Source: Setoptus koraiensis
Taxonomy: Eukaryota > Arthropoda
Direction: 5' to 3'
NCBI GenBank assembly: GCA_048013815.1
Contig: CM106586.1
Location: forward strand, 3,410,001 to 3,474,000
Length of the DNA: 64,000 nt
Position numbers and translations under genes: made by a program
Shown: positions 9,741-20,858 of the stretch, one piece after another
How the letters are laid out: every line of letters starts with the position of its first letter
How positions within the stretch are numbered: position 1 is the first letter of the stretch
Notes under the pieces: model-generated
The model's database searches: none
Seen by the model: only the letters and a program-made list of their open reading frames with translations
What the model was told of the DNA's origin: nothing

Positions 9741-11642
9741 ATGGCACCCTGGGCCCATTTAATCGCAGGTGCCTGCCTGTTGGCTGCGCTGGTCACAAAT
9801 CTGGCCGTGGCCTTGGACGAACAGCAAGAGATGGCGAGACGGGCCAAAATAGAGAGAATAAACACGATAAGGGGCGAGACGGAGGACTTCAGCAAAATCA
9901 TCAACGATCAGGTGAACAAGGACGTTGATCTTGTTTTGGCGCAAGTGTCCAAACAAAATCTGTCCGACGAGGACAAGCTCGCGGAGCTGGGCAGGTTTGG
10001 CTCGGTGCTAGACACGCTGGCGGCGCCCGCCGATGCAGCGCAAAATGCAGCAACGACGGGCCAGTATAGGGATCCCGTTTATCAGAGTCGCATGGACAGA
10101 TTCAAGAGTGTGTTTCGTATGATGAGGGACAAATTGGTCAGTTTGAGCGGGTACATGAGTAGAAAATTTAATCAGCTCAAAGAGTCGACGCTCAAAACAA
10201 AGTTTGGCCGCAGGCTCAGGCATGGCGCTAAAACGATAAAGCTTCAGCTGGCGAAATGGCCCGATTTTGCCACATTTAAGGCGAAATTTCACAAGGTTTA
10301 CAAATCGCCGCGCGAGGAATTGTTCCGTCAGATGGTGTATCTGAGGACACAATCAATTGTGCTGGTGCAACATGTTAGGTGCTTGTTGAGGCTCGACAGG
10401 CACTCGCTGAAGGCCACACGATTCTCCGATTGGACAGAGGAGGAATTCGAGCGCAAATTCGACAACAAAAAGCACGCCCTGCACGAACGCGACGACGTGG
10501 AGCCGTTTCCGGCCGACGAAATGGAGCTTTTGAGACAATTGGCCAAACAAAAGTCGCTGGACCGGCAAAAACACGTCGCGGACAATAGGAGCGAGATACA
10601 TCCAAGAATGAAGCGAAGCACCCACGACGACAGTGACGACGAGAGCGACGACGACGGCAGCGGCGAGTCCGACGACGACGATTACGATCCCATGGAGATA
10701 TATGACAACGAAGATATGGAGGGCGACGAGAAAATGCTCGACGACGACGTGTTGCAATCGTTGCGCGCAAAGGCCATGGAGGAAGAAGACGAGTCGTCGG
10801 TGCATTTCGATCCCGACGCCATGATGACCGACATAGACGAGCTAGACGAAGAACTGGACTCACTGGTGAACGCGGACAACTTTGAGCCAGTGGATCTCAG
10901 ATCGACCGGTTGCGTGGGCCCCATAAAAGATCAGGGCAACTGTGGGGCGTGTTTTGCTTTTGCGGCCACCTTGGGCGCCGAATATCATCAATGTATGGCC
11001 GACAATGGCGAACTGACAATTTTCAATCCGATGTTTGTGTCGGATTGCGGAAACTATTACGATTATTTCTTGAACGGTTGCGAGGGCGGCATCGTGTCGA
11101 AGGCGCTCAGATTTATAGCGCACGCCGGCCACTACGAGCAACTGGTGTATGAGATATTTAAATCTAGCTCAGGTAACTATGACCAAAATACGTGCCCCTT
11201 TCCCGATCCACCCGGCGAAACAAGGGCCCAGAAACGGGTCAATCTCAAGAACTGGGCCCGTACGCAAGTCACCGAGTTTGCTGATGCAATTTTCTATGCG
11301 TTAGAGTTTGCTGATTGGCACACATATCTGTCCACTGTCGGGCCCATATACATCAATTTGGCCAATCCGAGAAATTTCAAAGATTGGGGCTACGGCATAT
11401 ACGATGGAACGGCCAACGAAAACGACGTTGCCGGCATACACACCATGCTGCTGGTGGGCCATCTAAAAGACGAAAATGGCAAAGGCTATTGGCTCATTGG
11501 CAATTCACACGGTGCCCTGTGGGGCGACAATGGTTATCTGAGATTGTCGGACTTGGGAGTGGAGCGTCACGTGAAGCTGGCAATTGGCATGTCGAAACCT
11601 GGAACTTCCAGGGAAAAAGTTAAGAGCTTGTACAGAAAATAA
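9741..11642 (+). CDS. Papain-family (C1A) cysteine peptidase with long acidic prodomain
   Basis: 633 residues in one frame. A signal peptide spans residues 1-24. An I29-type inhibitory prodomain runs at about 175-250 (FATFKAKFHKVYKSPREELF, then FSDWTEEEFERKF). RMKR at 289-292 looks like a furin-type site. A very acidic Asp/Glu/Ser linker follows to about 375. The peptidase domain starts near VDLRSTG with GPIKDQGNCGACFAF: oxyanion Gln398 and catalytic Cys404. His567 sits in GIHTMLLVGH and Asn588 in GNSHG, so the triad is complete. Two near-invariant aromatic positions are changed: Trp after the catalytic Cys is Phe, and Trp of NSWG is His. Cathepsin L-like enzymes are about 330 aa, so this one is nearly double, through the extra N-terminal region (25-175) and the acidic linker. 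A secreted digestive or lysosomal role is inferred. Confidence 0.9.
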   Translation: MAPWAHLIAGACLLAALVTNLAVALDEQQEMARRAKIERINTIRGETEDFSKIINDQVNKDVDLVLAQVSKQNLSDEDKLAELGRFGSVLDTLAAPADAAQNAATTGQYRDPVYQSRMDRFKSVFRMMRDKLVSLSGYMSRKFNQLKESTLKTKFGRRLRHGAKTIKLQLAKWPDFATFKAKFHKVYKSPREELFRQMVYLRTQSIVLVQHVRCLLRLDRHSLKATRFSDWTEEEFERKFDNKKHALHERDDVEPFPADEMELLRQLAKQKSLDRQKHVADNRSEIHPRMKRSTHDDSDDESDDDGSGESDDDDYDPMEIYDNEDMEGDEKMLDDDVLQSLRAKAMEEEDESSVHFDPDAMMTDIDELDEELDSLVNADNFEPVDLRSTGCVGPIKDQGNCGACFAFAATLGAEYHQCMADNGELTIFNPMFVSDCGNYYDYFLNGCEGGIVSKALRFIAHAGHYEQLVYEIFKSSSGNYDQNTCPFPDPPGETRAQKRVNLKNWARTQVTEFADAIFYALEFADWHTYLSTVGPIYINLANPRNFKDWGYGIYDGTANENDVAGIHTMLLVGHLKDENGKGYWLIGNSHGALWGDNGYLRLSDLGVERHVKLAIGMSKPGTSREKVKSLYRK

Positions 11643-12583
11643 TAGCAGTAGCAGTAGTAGTAGTAGTAGTAGGAATAACAAAAACATGATACGTTTCGAC
11701 AAATCTATTGTACCACCGATCTGCAATTCACAACCCAACGACGAAATCTATATTCAATCGTGTTGCATGTCGCGCTTTATCATGAGTTTTTGTTCAAACC
11801 GTGCGTGTCAAAAAAATATTTGTCCACTGGAAAATTTGTCAACTAGACAATTTGTCGTTTCCCAGTTTGTATATTGTTTCCACACGGACTATTCACAAGC
11901 TAGGCAAGCTGTGATATCCAATTAGCAGCATTGTCTTGTCACCATCAATCACCATGTTGCTTGACACAAGGCGAAAGACTGCTGGTCATGGTGATATCGA
12001 GCCGAGCAATCTAATCAGCAATGTCATCGATGGGTCGTAGCTCCTGAGTTCAACATCACGTTGGTGTTGTTGTGTCGGAGCTGTCGTTCAATTCAATTCA
12101 GCAAATGACTGAAAAACCGATAGTCGAAGCGAAATTTATATTTTCCCGGTATCTCCGACGAGAATGTGTGCGAGGAAAAGTGCAAACTAGCTCATAGGGC
12201 TTCTTCACTACTGAAGGAAAATAATTTCTGAAATTTTCTACCAGTTTGACTTTGAGAGTCTAACCGGTGGAAAAAATCAATGTTAGAGAGGGCGCCCCTC
12301 TCTGATAAGAAAAGACAGGTCAGTTGACATGAGGATTCATTTTATGAATAGGAATGATTCTCTTGGTTTTGTTGTCTTGTTTTTTGATTTAACTCATTCA
12401 TCAGTTGTAAATATCAATAGTTATTTGTAAAAAGATTTACAAGTTAAAACAATGTATAGATGTGTATGTGTATGTGTGTAAAGTATAGGTTTCATCAGTA
12501 GTTCTTGTTGAATAAATTAGACAAAAGCAACAACTAACTGACCGGCCTCGTGTTGCACAATATCTATATGTTTATTAATTCGT
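11643..12583. other. Intergenic, peptidase 3' flank
   Basis: A short (AGT)n tract directly follows the peptidase stop (about 11644-11671). Otherwise no gene or known repeat is seen. Confidence 0.4.
12571..12576 (-). terminator. Poly(A) signal AATAAA for the 68-aa gene
   Basis: TTTATT on the plus strand reads AATAAA on the minus strand, within 15 bases of the stop codon at 12584. This means a very short 3' UTR. Confidence 0.4.
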
Positions 12584-12790
12584 TCACTTGGATCCCTTGC
12601 CGGCCTTGGTTTGCTTTGAAGCGGCCGCTCGGGCGCTCTTCTTGCTCTTCCTAACCTTGGCATCTTTTTTAGCTAGAATAGTCTTCAATCCAAATGTATA
12701 AATCAATGCAACAATGCAAATAACTCCAAACAATGATATAAATAAATATAGCGGATTGTAGAATTGACCGAAATCGATTGGTTGCACCAT
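12584..12790 (-). CDS. Small single-pass membrane protein, 68 aa, unknown
   Basis: The frame has a short polar N-terminus (MVQPIDFGQFYNP), one strongly hydrophobic segment at about residues 14-36, and a very basic Lys/Ser/Ala tail (KKDAKVRKSKKSARAAASK) to residue 68. By the positive-inside rule the tail should be cytosolic. A TTTATT at 12571-12576, a poly(A) signal on this strand, lies just past the stop. It resembles small ER-type membrane proteins in layout, but I cannot name a family. The compact frame, membrane segment and poly(A) signal support it as a real gene. Confidence 0.6.
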   Translation of the reverse strand: MVQPIDFGQFYNPLYLFISLFGVICIVALIYTFGLKTILAKKDAKVRKSKKSARAAASKQTKAGKGSK

Positions 12791-13930
12791 TTTGGTTTTC
12801 TTGTTGTTGTTTTTGTGTTAATCTAACAAGCTAATGAAGAATGAGAGAGCGTGGTTGTTGCCTCTAAATGGTTAGGTAAATAAATGAGGTAATAAAAAGA
12901 AATAATTGTAATTGCGATGATTGAATTATATTAATACAAAAACTTGTGTCGATATTATTTGCAGCTATTTAGATGTTAACGATTGTTATACTGACATGAT
13001 ATATATGTATATATATATATATATATATATTTTATGATGTATATGCGGTGGCTCGAAGTGCTGATGATATATATAATTCAAGTGATGATGTGGCTCTCTT
13101 TCAAAGAGAGAGAAGTTGCCGTGAGCACTGTGCCCTATGCTGTGGATCAGCCAAAATATCTATCTATCTGTCTATTTGGCGAGTGTCAAGTTTTTGTCGT
13201 GTTTCTCTCTCGCTTTGCGTTTGATATTAGTTGGCCTTAAATGATTGGCTGCTGGCTGGCAAATGGCTAAAACTCGATCAATTAAAACTGTGGAAAGCAA
13301 TTATATTTGTTTAAAAATTAGATATTAGTATGCAAAGTAGATGGTGAATAGCAGAAATATTGTTGTTTTTGCTGTGGTTGTTGTATATTTGCGATGGCCA
13401 GACTGCACAGCAAGCAATGCAGATCATATGTGCGTCAACCGTGTTTGAGTGACTGTGTGTGTGTGTGAGTGAGTGTGGTCAAGTGAGTGCCCGGCCAGAG
13501 ATGCTGCTGCTGGCCAGCAAAATATCTGGCAAAATACTCATCACCAATTATCCGATCGTTGCAATCAGGATACTATCGTGTTGTGACGCAATAGAAGATT
13601 TTTCAATCGTTTTCGGGGGCTCGATGCAATTTGTAATTATCCGCCTGACAAGAGTTTGCGTGCTGGTGATGCGGAGACGCGACAGTTGTGGCAACAGTTT
13701 CGCCCACGCTACCTGTTCAAAGCCGCGATTCTTCATTCACATTTATCTTTCACTGGCAGTGCTGACAGCAGCATCAGTAAAATGGACGACAGTTGTGTAA
13801 AACAATACCGTGTAGATGCCGAACAGGCAAGTGTCGAAGGCGCCAAACAACGGCAGCAGCATCCATTTATCCTCTTGTTCGCGTCCATGGCGGCGGGTGT
13901 AGAGATCGTGCAGTGGGAATCGTTGTACTA
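12791..13930. other. Intergenic with microsatellites
   Basis: Contains an (AT)n run at about 13000-13030 and a short (TG)n at about 13455-13470. Short frames on both strands have no domain support. Confidence 0.45.
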
Positions 13931-13936
13931 GATACT

Positions 13937-14385
13937 GATAGAAGATCACTTCTTCCAACAGGATGGAGCTCCACATCATACAACATTAGAAAACCTTCAA
14001 TTACTGCGAGATAATTATCAGGACAGGGTAATTGCCAGAAGCTATCCGGATAAATTCGAAGATGGGATAGTCTGGCCACCTTACAGTCCTGACCTATCCC
14101 CATTGGATTTCTTTCTCTGGGGATACGTCAAGGACAAGGTTTACAAAGACAACCTGAGAAATTTGGAGGACCTTAAGAAGAAGGACCCATAGAACTCAAA
14201 TTGAGTAACTCAAATTGAGTTACTCAATGTATTTTTTCTTTTTCGCGCCATTTTTTTCAAACTAGTCGAGGTAGGATGATGAAACCTTTTAGTACAAAAA
14301 ATTTGAACGCCCCCTGGCTTCTAGTTCCCGAATTATTACAACTTGAGGATAGGGAGTTGAGTTTGAAACACCCTGTATATTAATG
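13937..14385 (+). mobile_element. Tc1/mariner-superfamily DNA transposon, 3' fragment
   Basis: Reading from about 13937 the plus strand encodes the C-terminal part of a DDE transposase: HFFQQDGAPHHT with the second catalytic Asp, then VWPPYSPDLSPLDFFLWGYV with the third acidic residue (47 residues apart), then KDKVYKDNLRNLEDLKK and a stop near 14192. A non-coding tail follows, ending in TTTGAAACACCCTGTA at about 14370-14385 next to TA, the usual terminal-repeat motif of such elements. The N-terminal half, with the first catalytic Asp, and the left terminal repeat were not found, so this is a dead, 5'-truncated copy. Neighbouring DNA does not share its composition. Confidence 0.8.
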
Positions 14386-14893
14386 AGATAGCTGGCACCA
14401 GTCCGAAGATTACAACTGACAAGATAAAGAGTAATTTAACAGAATTTACCTCGTCTCGCACGAGTTAGTAGATACTAGATTCCCGACGCCTACGATGAGA
14501 CCACTTTAACCTTGAATTGGACGACATAATCAAAGTGACCGGAAGTAAAATTATTGGCCAACGGGAGGGACACATCAACGGCAAAAAAAGGTTGTTTTCC
14601 CTTCACACATGTTGAATTTATTGAAGGACCCAAAGTTCAACCTGGTGTGTCCTAAATACTATCAAAAATCTTCAAAGGTACAATTGGAGACAAAACTATG
14701 ACTATTCTGTCGATTTCACGTATTTTACGCAATTAGCTAGGGACATTTCGGATGTGCCTTATGACTTGGGTAGATCTTCGGACAATTTCTGTACGGTTCT
14801 GGTTTTGGGAGTTGAGACACTGGCTTAAATAATGATTCGAACTGTGAAGAAAACTTCAATCCAACGTTTGCCTTCGCAAGATTTACGGTGTTG
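14386..14893. other. Unassigned AT-rich stretch downstream of WIP-like gene
   Basis: No frame or repeat recognised. If the WIP-like gene has a further 3' exon, carrying the WASP-binding segment, it should lie here or further left. Confidence 0.3.
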
Positions 14894-16396
14894 TTAGCCA
14901 CTAGAGTATTTTTCAGAAGTAAGGAGGAGTAGATCGTTCATAACAGGTTGCGCTTTCGATAAGTAAAAATTATCTATTATTGTGCGAGATTTGAATTTGG
15001 AATTACCATTAAATGTATACTCACTTTTAGATATGGACGAGTTCCGAGTTGGAGGCACTGGAGGAATAGAAGGCACTGGCGGAGGAGGGGGTCCAACACT
15101 TGGCCTCACACACGATTGAGTTCTGGGTGGGGGCATTGGTGCGGCTGTTTTGATTGTAGAGCTTGATTTCAAGCTAACTGCTTCACTTCTATTCTTATTT
15201 ATATTGACTGGGGTGACAACTTGATTCAGAGATATATTTGGTAGCGCAAGTTTAATACTTCCCATATTAACATCCGATCCGATATGATTAAGAGAGGAAG
15301 TTGAAGAGGTTGACACTGAATGAATGGAGTCTCTCCTAGCTTTAGCTAAGAGAAGTTGATTTGTAGTTACTGTTGTGGTCGACGCCTTAATGATTTGGTA
15401 AGAGTCACTGTTATTCACTTTGATATTGCTCGCACTATCTGAAGCCTTTTTATTTGTTGATTTTGTGCAAGATAAACCATTAACTTGAGTGATTGCTGGT
15501 GAAGTCTGAAGGTTGGCATCGGAATTACCATTCAAATTCTCAAAGTTGCTCGTAGATTGATTCTTTGCAAGATTTGCCGGATAGGCTAGAGTGGCGTGTT
15601 TCGGCGGGGTTGGCGGCTTAGTTGGCGAGCTACTTGAAATTGCATCACAATAAGTGTTAACGGTAATATTATTTCCCTTTGGGTTGGTCTCAGTTATAGA
15701 GGGACTGACGTTCTTCTGTTGTTGATCCCTCTGTAGTTTGATATTCTTTGCTGTGTTCATGGAATTGAACTTGTTCTTCAATTGGCTTGCGAGGTCACTT
15801 CCCGGTGTCATCATAACGCCATTTGAGTTTGGTATTTTTCTTGTGGAATGATCTTGTGATGCCTCATTAGCAGCGGGTGCAACCTTGCCTGTTACCAATG
15901 GTCGGCTGGCATCTCTTGTTATGCTAGTTTTGCGCAACGTTTTTCCTTGTTGTATCTGACTGAGTAGAGCACCTATGTCTGGGGCCGCTTTTCCGACAGC
16001 ATTGACTTTCTGATTTTGAGGTGTCAATTTAGTTGTCTTATTAATGGCTGGAGAAGGATCACAGTTCATATTTATTGCGTTATGTGATCCCTTATTATTA
16101 TAATCAGTAATATTGTTTATCATTGTTGCGCCAAAAGGACCTTTTGGTGGAGGAGGGGGCGGAGGTGGTGCTGGGTTGCCGGCACTTGTCACAATAACTT
16201 GTTTCAAGTCTCTAGCTTGTGATGATGGCGGAGGTTGCGAAGGAGGTGGCGGCGGTGGTGGCAGGGGCGCTTGACTTGGCATCTTGCTGGTAGTCCTACA
16301 ATTTTTATTGACGATATGTGATTTAATGTGTTGATGATTCGTCAGCCTACTACTGTCCTGGAGTTGCCTCATCATAGAAGCCTGTTGAGTTGGCAT
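14894..16396 (-). CDS. Vrp1: WIP/verprolin-like actin regulator
   Basis: 500-codon frame, low complexity and rich in Pro, Ser, Asn and Thr. Residues about 40-95 are polyproline runs of the SH3/profilin-binding type. A WH2 actin-binding motif lies at about residues 133-160 (IGALLSQIQQGKTLRKT with DASRPLV), the pattern of verprolin/WIP. More PPPPP blocks occur at about 430-455 (MPPPRTQ, GPPPPPVPSIPPVPP). In this family the protein binds G-actin through WH2 and stabilises WASP through a C-terminal segment to steer Arp2/3 actin assembly. That C-terminal segment is not clear here. A strong donor (AAAA-GTGAGT, near 15026 on this strand) suggests the last ~45 codons may be read-through of an intron. 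N-terminal WH2 placement after a polyproline block matches the family. Confidence 0.75.
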   Translation of the reverse strand: MPTQQASMMRQLQDSSRLTNHQHIKSHIVNKNCRTTSKMPSQAPLPPPPPPPSQPPPSSQARDLKQVIVTSAGNPAPPPPPPPPKGPFGATMINNITDYNNKGSHNAINMNCDPSPAINKTTKLTPQNQKVNAVGKAAPDIGALLSQIQQGKTLRKTSITRDASRPLVTGKVAPAANEASQDHSTRKIPNSNGVMMTPGSDLASQLKNKFNSMNTAKNIKLQRDQQQKNVSPSITETNPKGNNITVNTYCDAISSSSPTKPPTPPKHATLAYPANLAKNQSTSNFENLNGNSDANLQTSPAITQVNGLSCTKSTNKKASDSASNIKVNNSDSYQIIKASTTTVTTNQLLLAKARRDSIHSVSTSSTSSLNHIGSDVNMGSIKLALPNISLNQVVTPVNINKNRSEAVSLKSSSTIKTAAPMPPPRTQSCVRPSVGPPPPPVPSIPPVPPTRNSSISKSEYTFNGNSKFKSRTIIDNFYLSKAQPVMNDLLLLTSEKYSSG

Positions 16397-17215
16397 AGAT
16401 GCCGCTTATTTGAATGTCTGTAGATAGTCACCACAGTGTTATTATTGTAATAATAGTGCCCCGACCACGATAAGTATTAAGATACAAGACAGCTGTTTGG
16501 ATGGCCGGCGGGCTATAATTATGCCGCTTATTGTTTTAGGGGACCTCTCCAGTGTGTCTATCAAATATAGAATTATAGTGGGTCGATACGAAGAAATGCG
16601 TTCTCGGATAAAGTAAATAAATAAATAACGATGAACGAAGATAATAATGATATTGCGAATGAGTAATAAACCGCAGGCAAGTATAGGGTGGTTGAAATCT
16701 CTTGTTTCGTGTGCAAGAACTCAAATGAATTGCGCACAGAAGTTGTATCTGATTGATTCAAAGGCACAGAACCAGCGAGTTGTTGATGGGCCTCGATAAG
16801 AGCATGTGCATGAATGGTACATCCTGCGCCCGCTATGGAATTAACAATTCATTTTAGCATTCATGAGCTGGACGCAATAGATCGCGAGCACTGAGTACAG
16901 TACCTACATATTCCACTCCCCATTGAAACAACAAGTTTAGCTGGCGTTCGTTGTATCTTACCATGTTGAACCTGCAGTTCTATCGTATACTACGTAAAAT
17001 CAATGAGCGCACTCGCGTGCACCACGCCCTCTTTATATTGGTGCCATCTAGTGAGTATGACTGCAAACGACCTATATTAATTTTAGTGTGGCAAGATGGA
17101 TATGCAAACTTCTCAGAATCCTCTATAATAATGCTATCTTCAAGTTTGCTCCTCAAACAGATCACCTGAAATAAGGGTAAATACTTAAATATGTCGCTCA
17201 CGGTTCTTAGTACCT

Positions 17216-17265
17216 ACTAGAGTCGTCTTAGTACTAGAGTCGTCTTAGTACTAGAGTCGTTTTGA
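17216..17265. repeat. 17-bp tandem repeat, about 3 copies
   Basis: Unit ACTAGAGTCGTCTTAGT repeats head to tail three times, the last one partial. Copies are nearly identical, suggesting recent expansion. Confidence 0.85.
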
Positions 17266-17819
17266 AGCGATAACTAATATTCTTCATTCAATGATGTAAC
17301 TCAATAGTTTAAATAAAACTAAACTTGTACTTGAGTTTGCTGCTTGTTTTGACTCGCTGCAAACAACATCATCGATCAAGGGTTCGAAATGTTCTGTGCA
17401 AATCCTATTAGTCACTTCATACACTAATAGCACAGTTGCAGTACTTTTGCAATTCAAACAACCACTGCAACTGCAATTGCAACACCGACAACCTGCACCA
17501 TTCTCATCCATGTCGTCTTATAATCTGGACTAGTGGACAAGACTATATTATTATGTTTGTATATCAGTAGGTTCTATGCCGTCATCGACTCAACTGTAGA
17601 AGTATCTCATCAACTTATTTATGTAACTCCTGACCGCTTATCACCGTGCTTAACGCTGCTTGCCGGTAAATTTATTCAACAAACCCGTTTTGTCTGTCCG
17701 TTTTATGATCAGATCATTTAGGGTGAACACTTAAAACACTCGCAACGCCAATCTACGTTCACTGACAAAATTATGTTTAAATAGGTAGGACCTTCGTAAT
17801 AGAGTGATCAGTTTTCGTG

Positions 17820-17826
17820 TATAAAA
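17820..17826 (+). promoter_or_regulatory. Candidate TATA box
   Basis: TATAAAA with a plausible initiator about 30 bases downstream (CCATCACTC). It lies 3 kb upstream of the Trio-like coding start. Assignment is inference. Confidence 0.25.
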
Positions 17827-19080
17827 CCTTGTTAATATAGCGGGACATCCATCACTCTATCGCATTGTGTCGCACAAGTTTTTCAAATTTCAAGCGATTT
17901 CAGGCGAGTGAGTCTTTTGTTGTTTTAATTTTTCAAATAATAAAAGTCTATCAGCGTTAAGAAACAGCACAACTAGTGCGAATCATAATATTTATATTGG
18001 TCGCGTGTTCTAATGCTTAAAGCTATTGTACCTTTTATGGTATCTTGCTAATAGAGTAGAGAATTAATCACTGACCATCAGAAAATTATAACGCATAACT
18101 TGTTAACATACAAAGAACATTGAATTTCGACTTCGTGTACTGTTACTTAGAAGCTTGTTGCATATCAACCAGATCAACGAGAACGAGTTGCGAACGATTA
18201 GAGATCTCGAGAGAAAAGTAGTTGGACATGGGGGTGCAATAATAGACGATTAGCGATCGCCCCTTTGAAACATTAGATGTGATGGCCAAGAGTTGGCGAA
18301 CATTGAGCACTAACAATGGTGATTGTTTTTCTCAAAAAGCCTTTTATCCAGTTGCTCTATGATACATTAGTGTCGATAGTTTTTCGGTTTATCAAGATAG
18401 GTAAGAGTAAGGAGAAAACACACACACACTCATACACTGTATGAAACTGCTCTCATGATTATTTGATTAGTGGGTGAGTTCAATTAGTGGCAAACTGGTG
18501 GTTGCAAATTAATCTACTTGGTCAAACATAGAGGTAAGCTGCCAGATAATACTTATATGGACATTCGGATATCTAATTTGTTGATGTTAGTTTGTGTCTG
18601 ATCCACATGTTTAAGTCTTTCGAACATGAAATGATTCGCTTTTATCACCGTTTCCATCTAGCCAGGAGATGATTTAGCAGCAGTAGCAGCAGCCGAGCGA
18701 TTTAACAAACAGCGGCAGCAGTTGTCTTAAGTAATCAAGAGAAACGTCTATCTATCTAGCAATCACTGAAAGATTGTCTTAGAATATCTTTACTAGGTAA
18801 CCATGTTTAATATTGATGAATTATGAGTGTGTGTGTGTGTGCATACTTATGATGCGCAATATAAATGTAAACTTTGATTAGTGCATGCAACTTGGTTGTA
18901 AATCTGGCACCCATCAAGTATATCATTATGTAATATATATGGTACATGTGTGATCTATTTCGTACCGTGCAACTCTAAAGCCGATGTGTTGTCGTTGTTG
19001 CTTGTGAGTGAGAAAGAGAGATATTATCGATGATGATAACAGTTGATGAATGGTACAAGTGTTACGTAATAATGTGTATG

Positions 19081-19090
19081 TATAAAAGGG
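19081..19090 (+). promoter_or_regulatory. Candidate TATA box, TATAAAAGGG
   Basis: A textbook TATA motif followed by GGGACAGTGAGTGG. The Trio-like coding start is 1.8 kb downstream, so a 5' UTR or an intron would be needed to link them. Confidence 0.3.
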
Positions 19091-19317
19091 GACAGTGAGT
19101 GGTAGTGAGTAGCGAATAAAGTGAGAAGAAGCAGAATAAGAATAAGAAATGAAAGAGAATACAACTAGTTTTCAGTGCGACAACTATAGGCACGATGATA
19201 TAATGGTGTTGAGGCATCGTAGAACTTTCGTAATTCGAATCTTTTTGTATTTATGTGTGCACCATAACTTGCAATATATACTAAATTCTACGTTTTCTCT
19301 ATAGTGAACTTGTACAT

Positions 19318-19321
<4 letters not shown>

Positions 19322-19355
<34 letters not shown>
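19322..19355. repeat. (CA)n microsatellite
   Basis: About 17 uninterrupted CA units. Confidence 0.95.
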
Positions 19356-19356
<1 letters not shown>

Positions 19357-19714
19357 GTCTAGCGTACAGTTGCCGCCTTGTTTGGCCCGTACATAAACAT
19401 TGTGAGTGTGCTGATGCCAAACGAACAGACACACGGACACAGGGGAACTGCTGAGGAAGCTGGACAGTCGAGCAGACGAACATGCACGCCTTAAACTAGC
19501 GCACACAGTGTAAATGTGTGAGTGTAGAACAAATGTTCCTTTGGCGAGAGTTTGTTCACTTCTGGCGATAGAACTTCTAAATTCATCCGCTCACACAGCG
19601 AACACAGCGAATGCGCTGTGAGTCGCTGATTTGATGATGTCCATCAATGAAGGTATACAAACTGTGTGTCTGTTTGTGTGTCTGTCTGTTTGTGTCTGAG
19701 TCTGTGTGAGTGTG

Positions 19715-19751
19715 ACTGTGTGTGTGTGTGTGCGTGTGTGTGTGTGTGTGT
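19715..19751. repeat. (TG)n microsatellite, interrupted
   Basis: TG repeat with single C interruptions. The flanking 60 bases to the left are TG-rich and degenerate. Confidence 0.9.
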
Positions 19752-20858
19752 TGCTGCCAGCGAAATAATAAGACACAGCAAGAAGAAAGCTGCATTTGTG
19801 GGCGAACGTATATTTTGCTGTGTGTTGCCTGTGTGCATGTCTGTGTGTGTGCGCCTTTTACATTGGTACTTCTGTGTGCTATTTGGCTGTTGCTGGCTAT
19901 TGGATGGCCGCGATATTATATGCGATATCAACAGAGAATGTCAAGCAATTAAAGGTATCGACAGAGCTATTATTCTCATTTATTATCATACTACACACTG
20001 CATCACTATTCTTGCTAATCAATGCTTTCAGTCTGCTGTAACTGTTAACATAATATTATTTACACAACACTCAATACTTGACTACTACTGCCAGAAGCAT
20101 CCTTATTAGTATAATCATTATTTAGGCAAAGCTTTTTGTGGGCGCCTATCCTCAAGGAGCCCATGTATATATTAGCAGCTTTATGAAAAAAATTTCAGCC
20201 AGCAATTACATCCGTATTGTTAATTTAAGCAAAGGACACAGCCACTATTGTCACAGGCAGCGACGGACTATACAACGAAGTTGTTGCGCTCGACAACAAA
20301 CCAATTGTACTTATCGCTTCTAGCCAACGAGATTTCCATATCAGGCAACAATGCACGGATTAGTCTTCCAGAGCGACCGCATCAAACGTTAGCCCAGATG
20401 AGATGATTACCATACCATCTTGATTATTTAATCTATTACGAGTGCAAGCCACATAGCAGCAATATTAGCGCTATCATCATCTATTTATTTATTATTATTA
20501 TTATCATCATTGCAACAACGACACTAGTACATAGTATTGAATTACAACAAAAACCAGTACAGTTAATAATTTATTTGCATGCAGACATCATTGCACAACA
20601 ATAACACTTTATGCTTGTATCTCCCACTTGAAGGAGATCATGCATCAGCAAGCTTAAGCTAATCACTTGGGTGCTCCCAACAATAATGCTAAACACTGGT
20701 CATAGTCTCACTAACGAGACTACTGCCTCTTATCAATATTTTCAACCTCACACAAAACGAACAGCTTTATTATTTATCGTCACACCTGAAAGAGGAGGGC
20801 GCCGCCCCAGAGGTGCCTATTATTAGGCCCGCATTTGTTATTAATCAGACACTCGCCT

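Larger units (their letters stand above)
16397..20858. other. 4.4 kb gene-poor stretch upstream of the Trio-like gene
   Basis: No supported coding exon. It holds a 17-bp tandem repeat at 17216-17265 and (CA)n/(TG)n microsatellites at 19322-19355 and 19715-19751. TATA-like boxes lie at 17820 and 19081, and a TTACGTAAT palindrome at 19062. The longer frames at 19.2-20.1 kb come from the CA/TG tracts. It may be 5' UTR, intron or promoter of the Trio-like gene. Confidence 0.45.

Noticed and set aside
10328-10924. Several frames antisense or shifted within the acidic linker of the cysteine peptidase
   Set aside because: They are shadows of GAC/GAG-rich coding sequence, and the peptidase frame is supported by the full catalytic motif set.
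19184-19952. Frames rich in Cys/Val or His/Thr
   Set aside because: Translations of CA/TG microsatellites.
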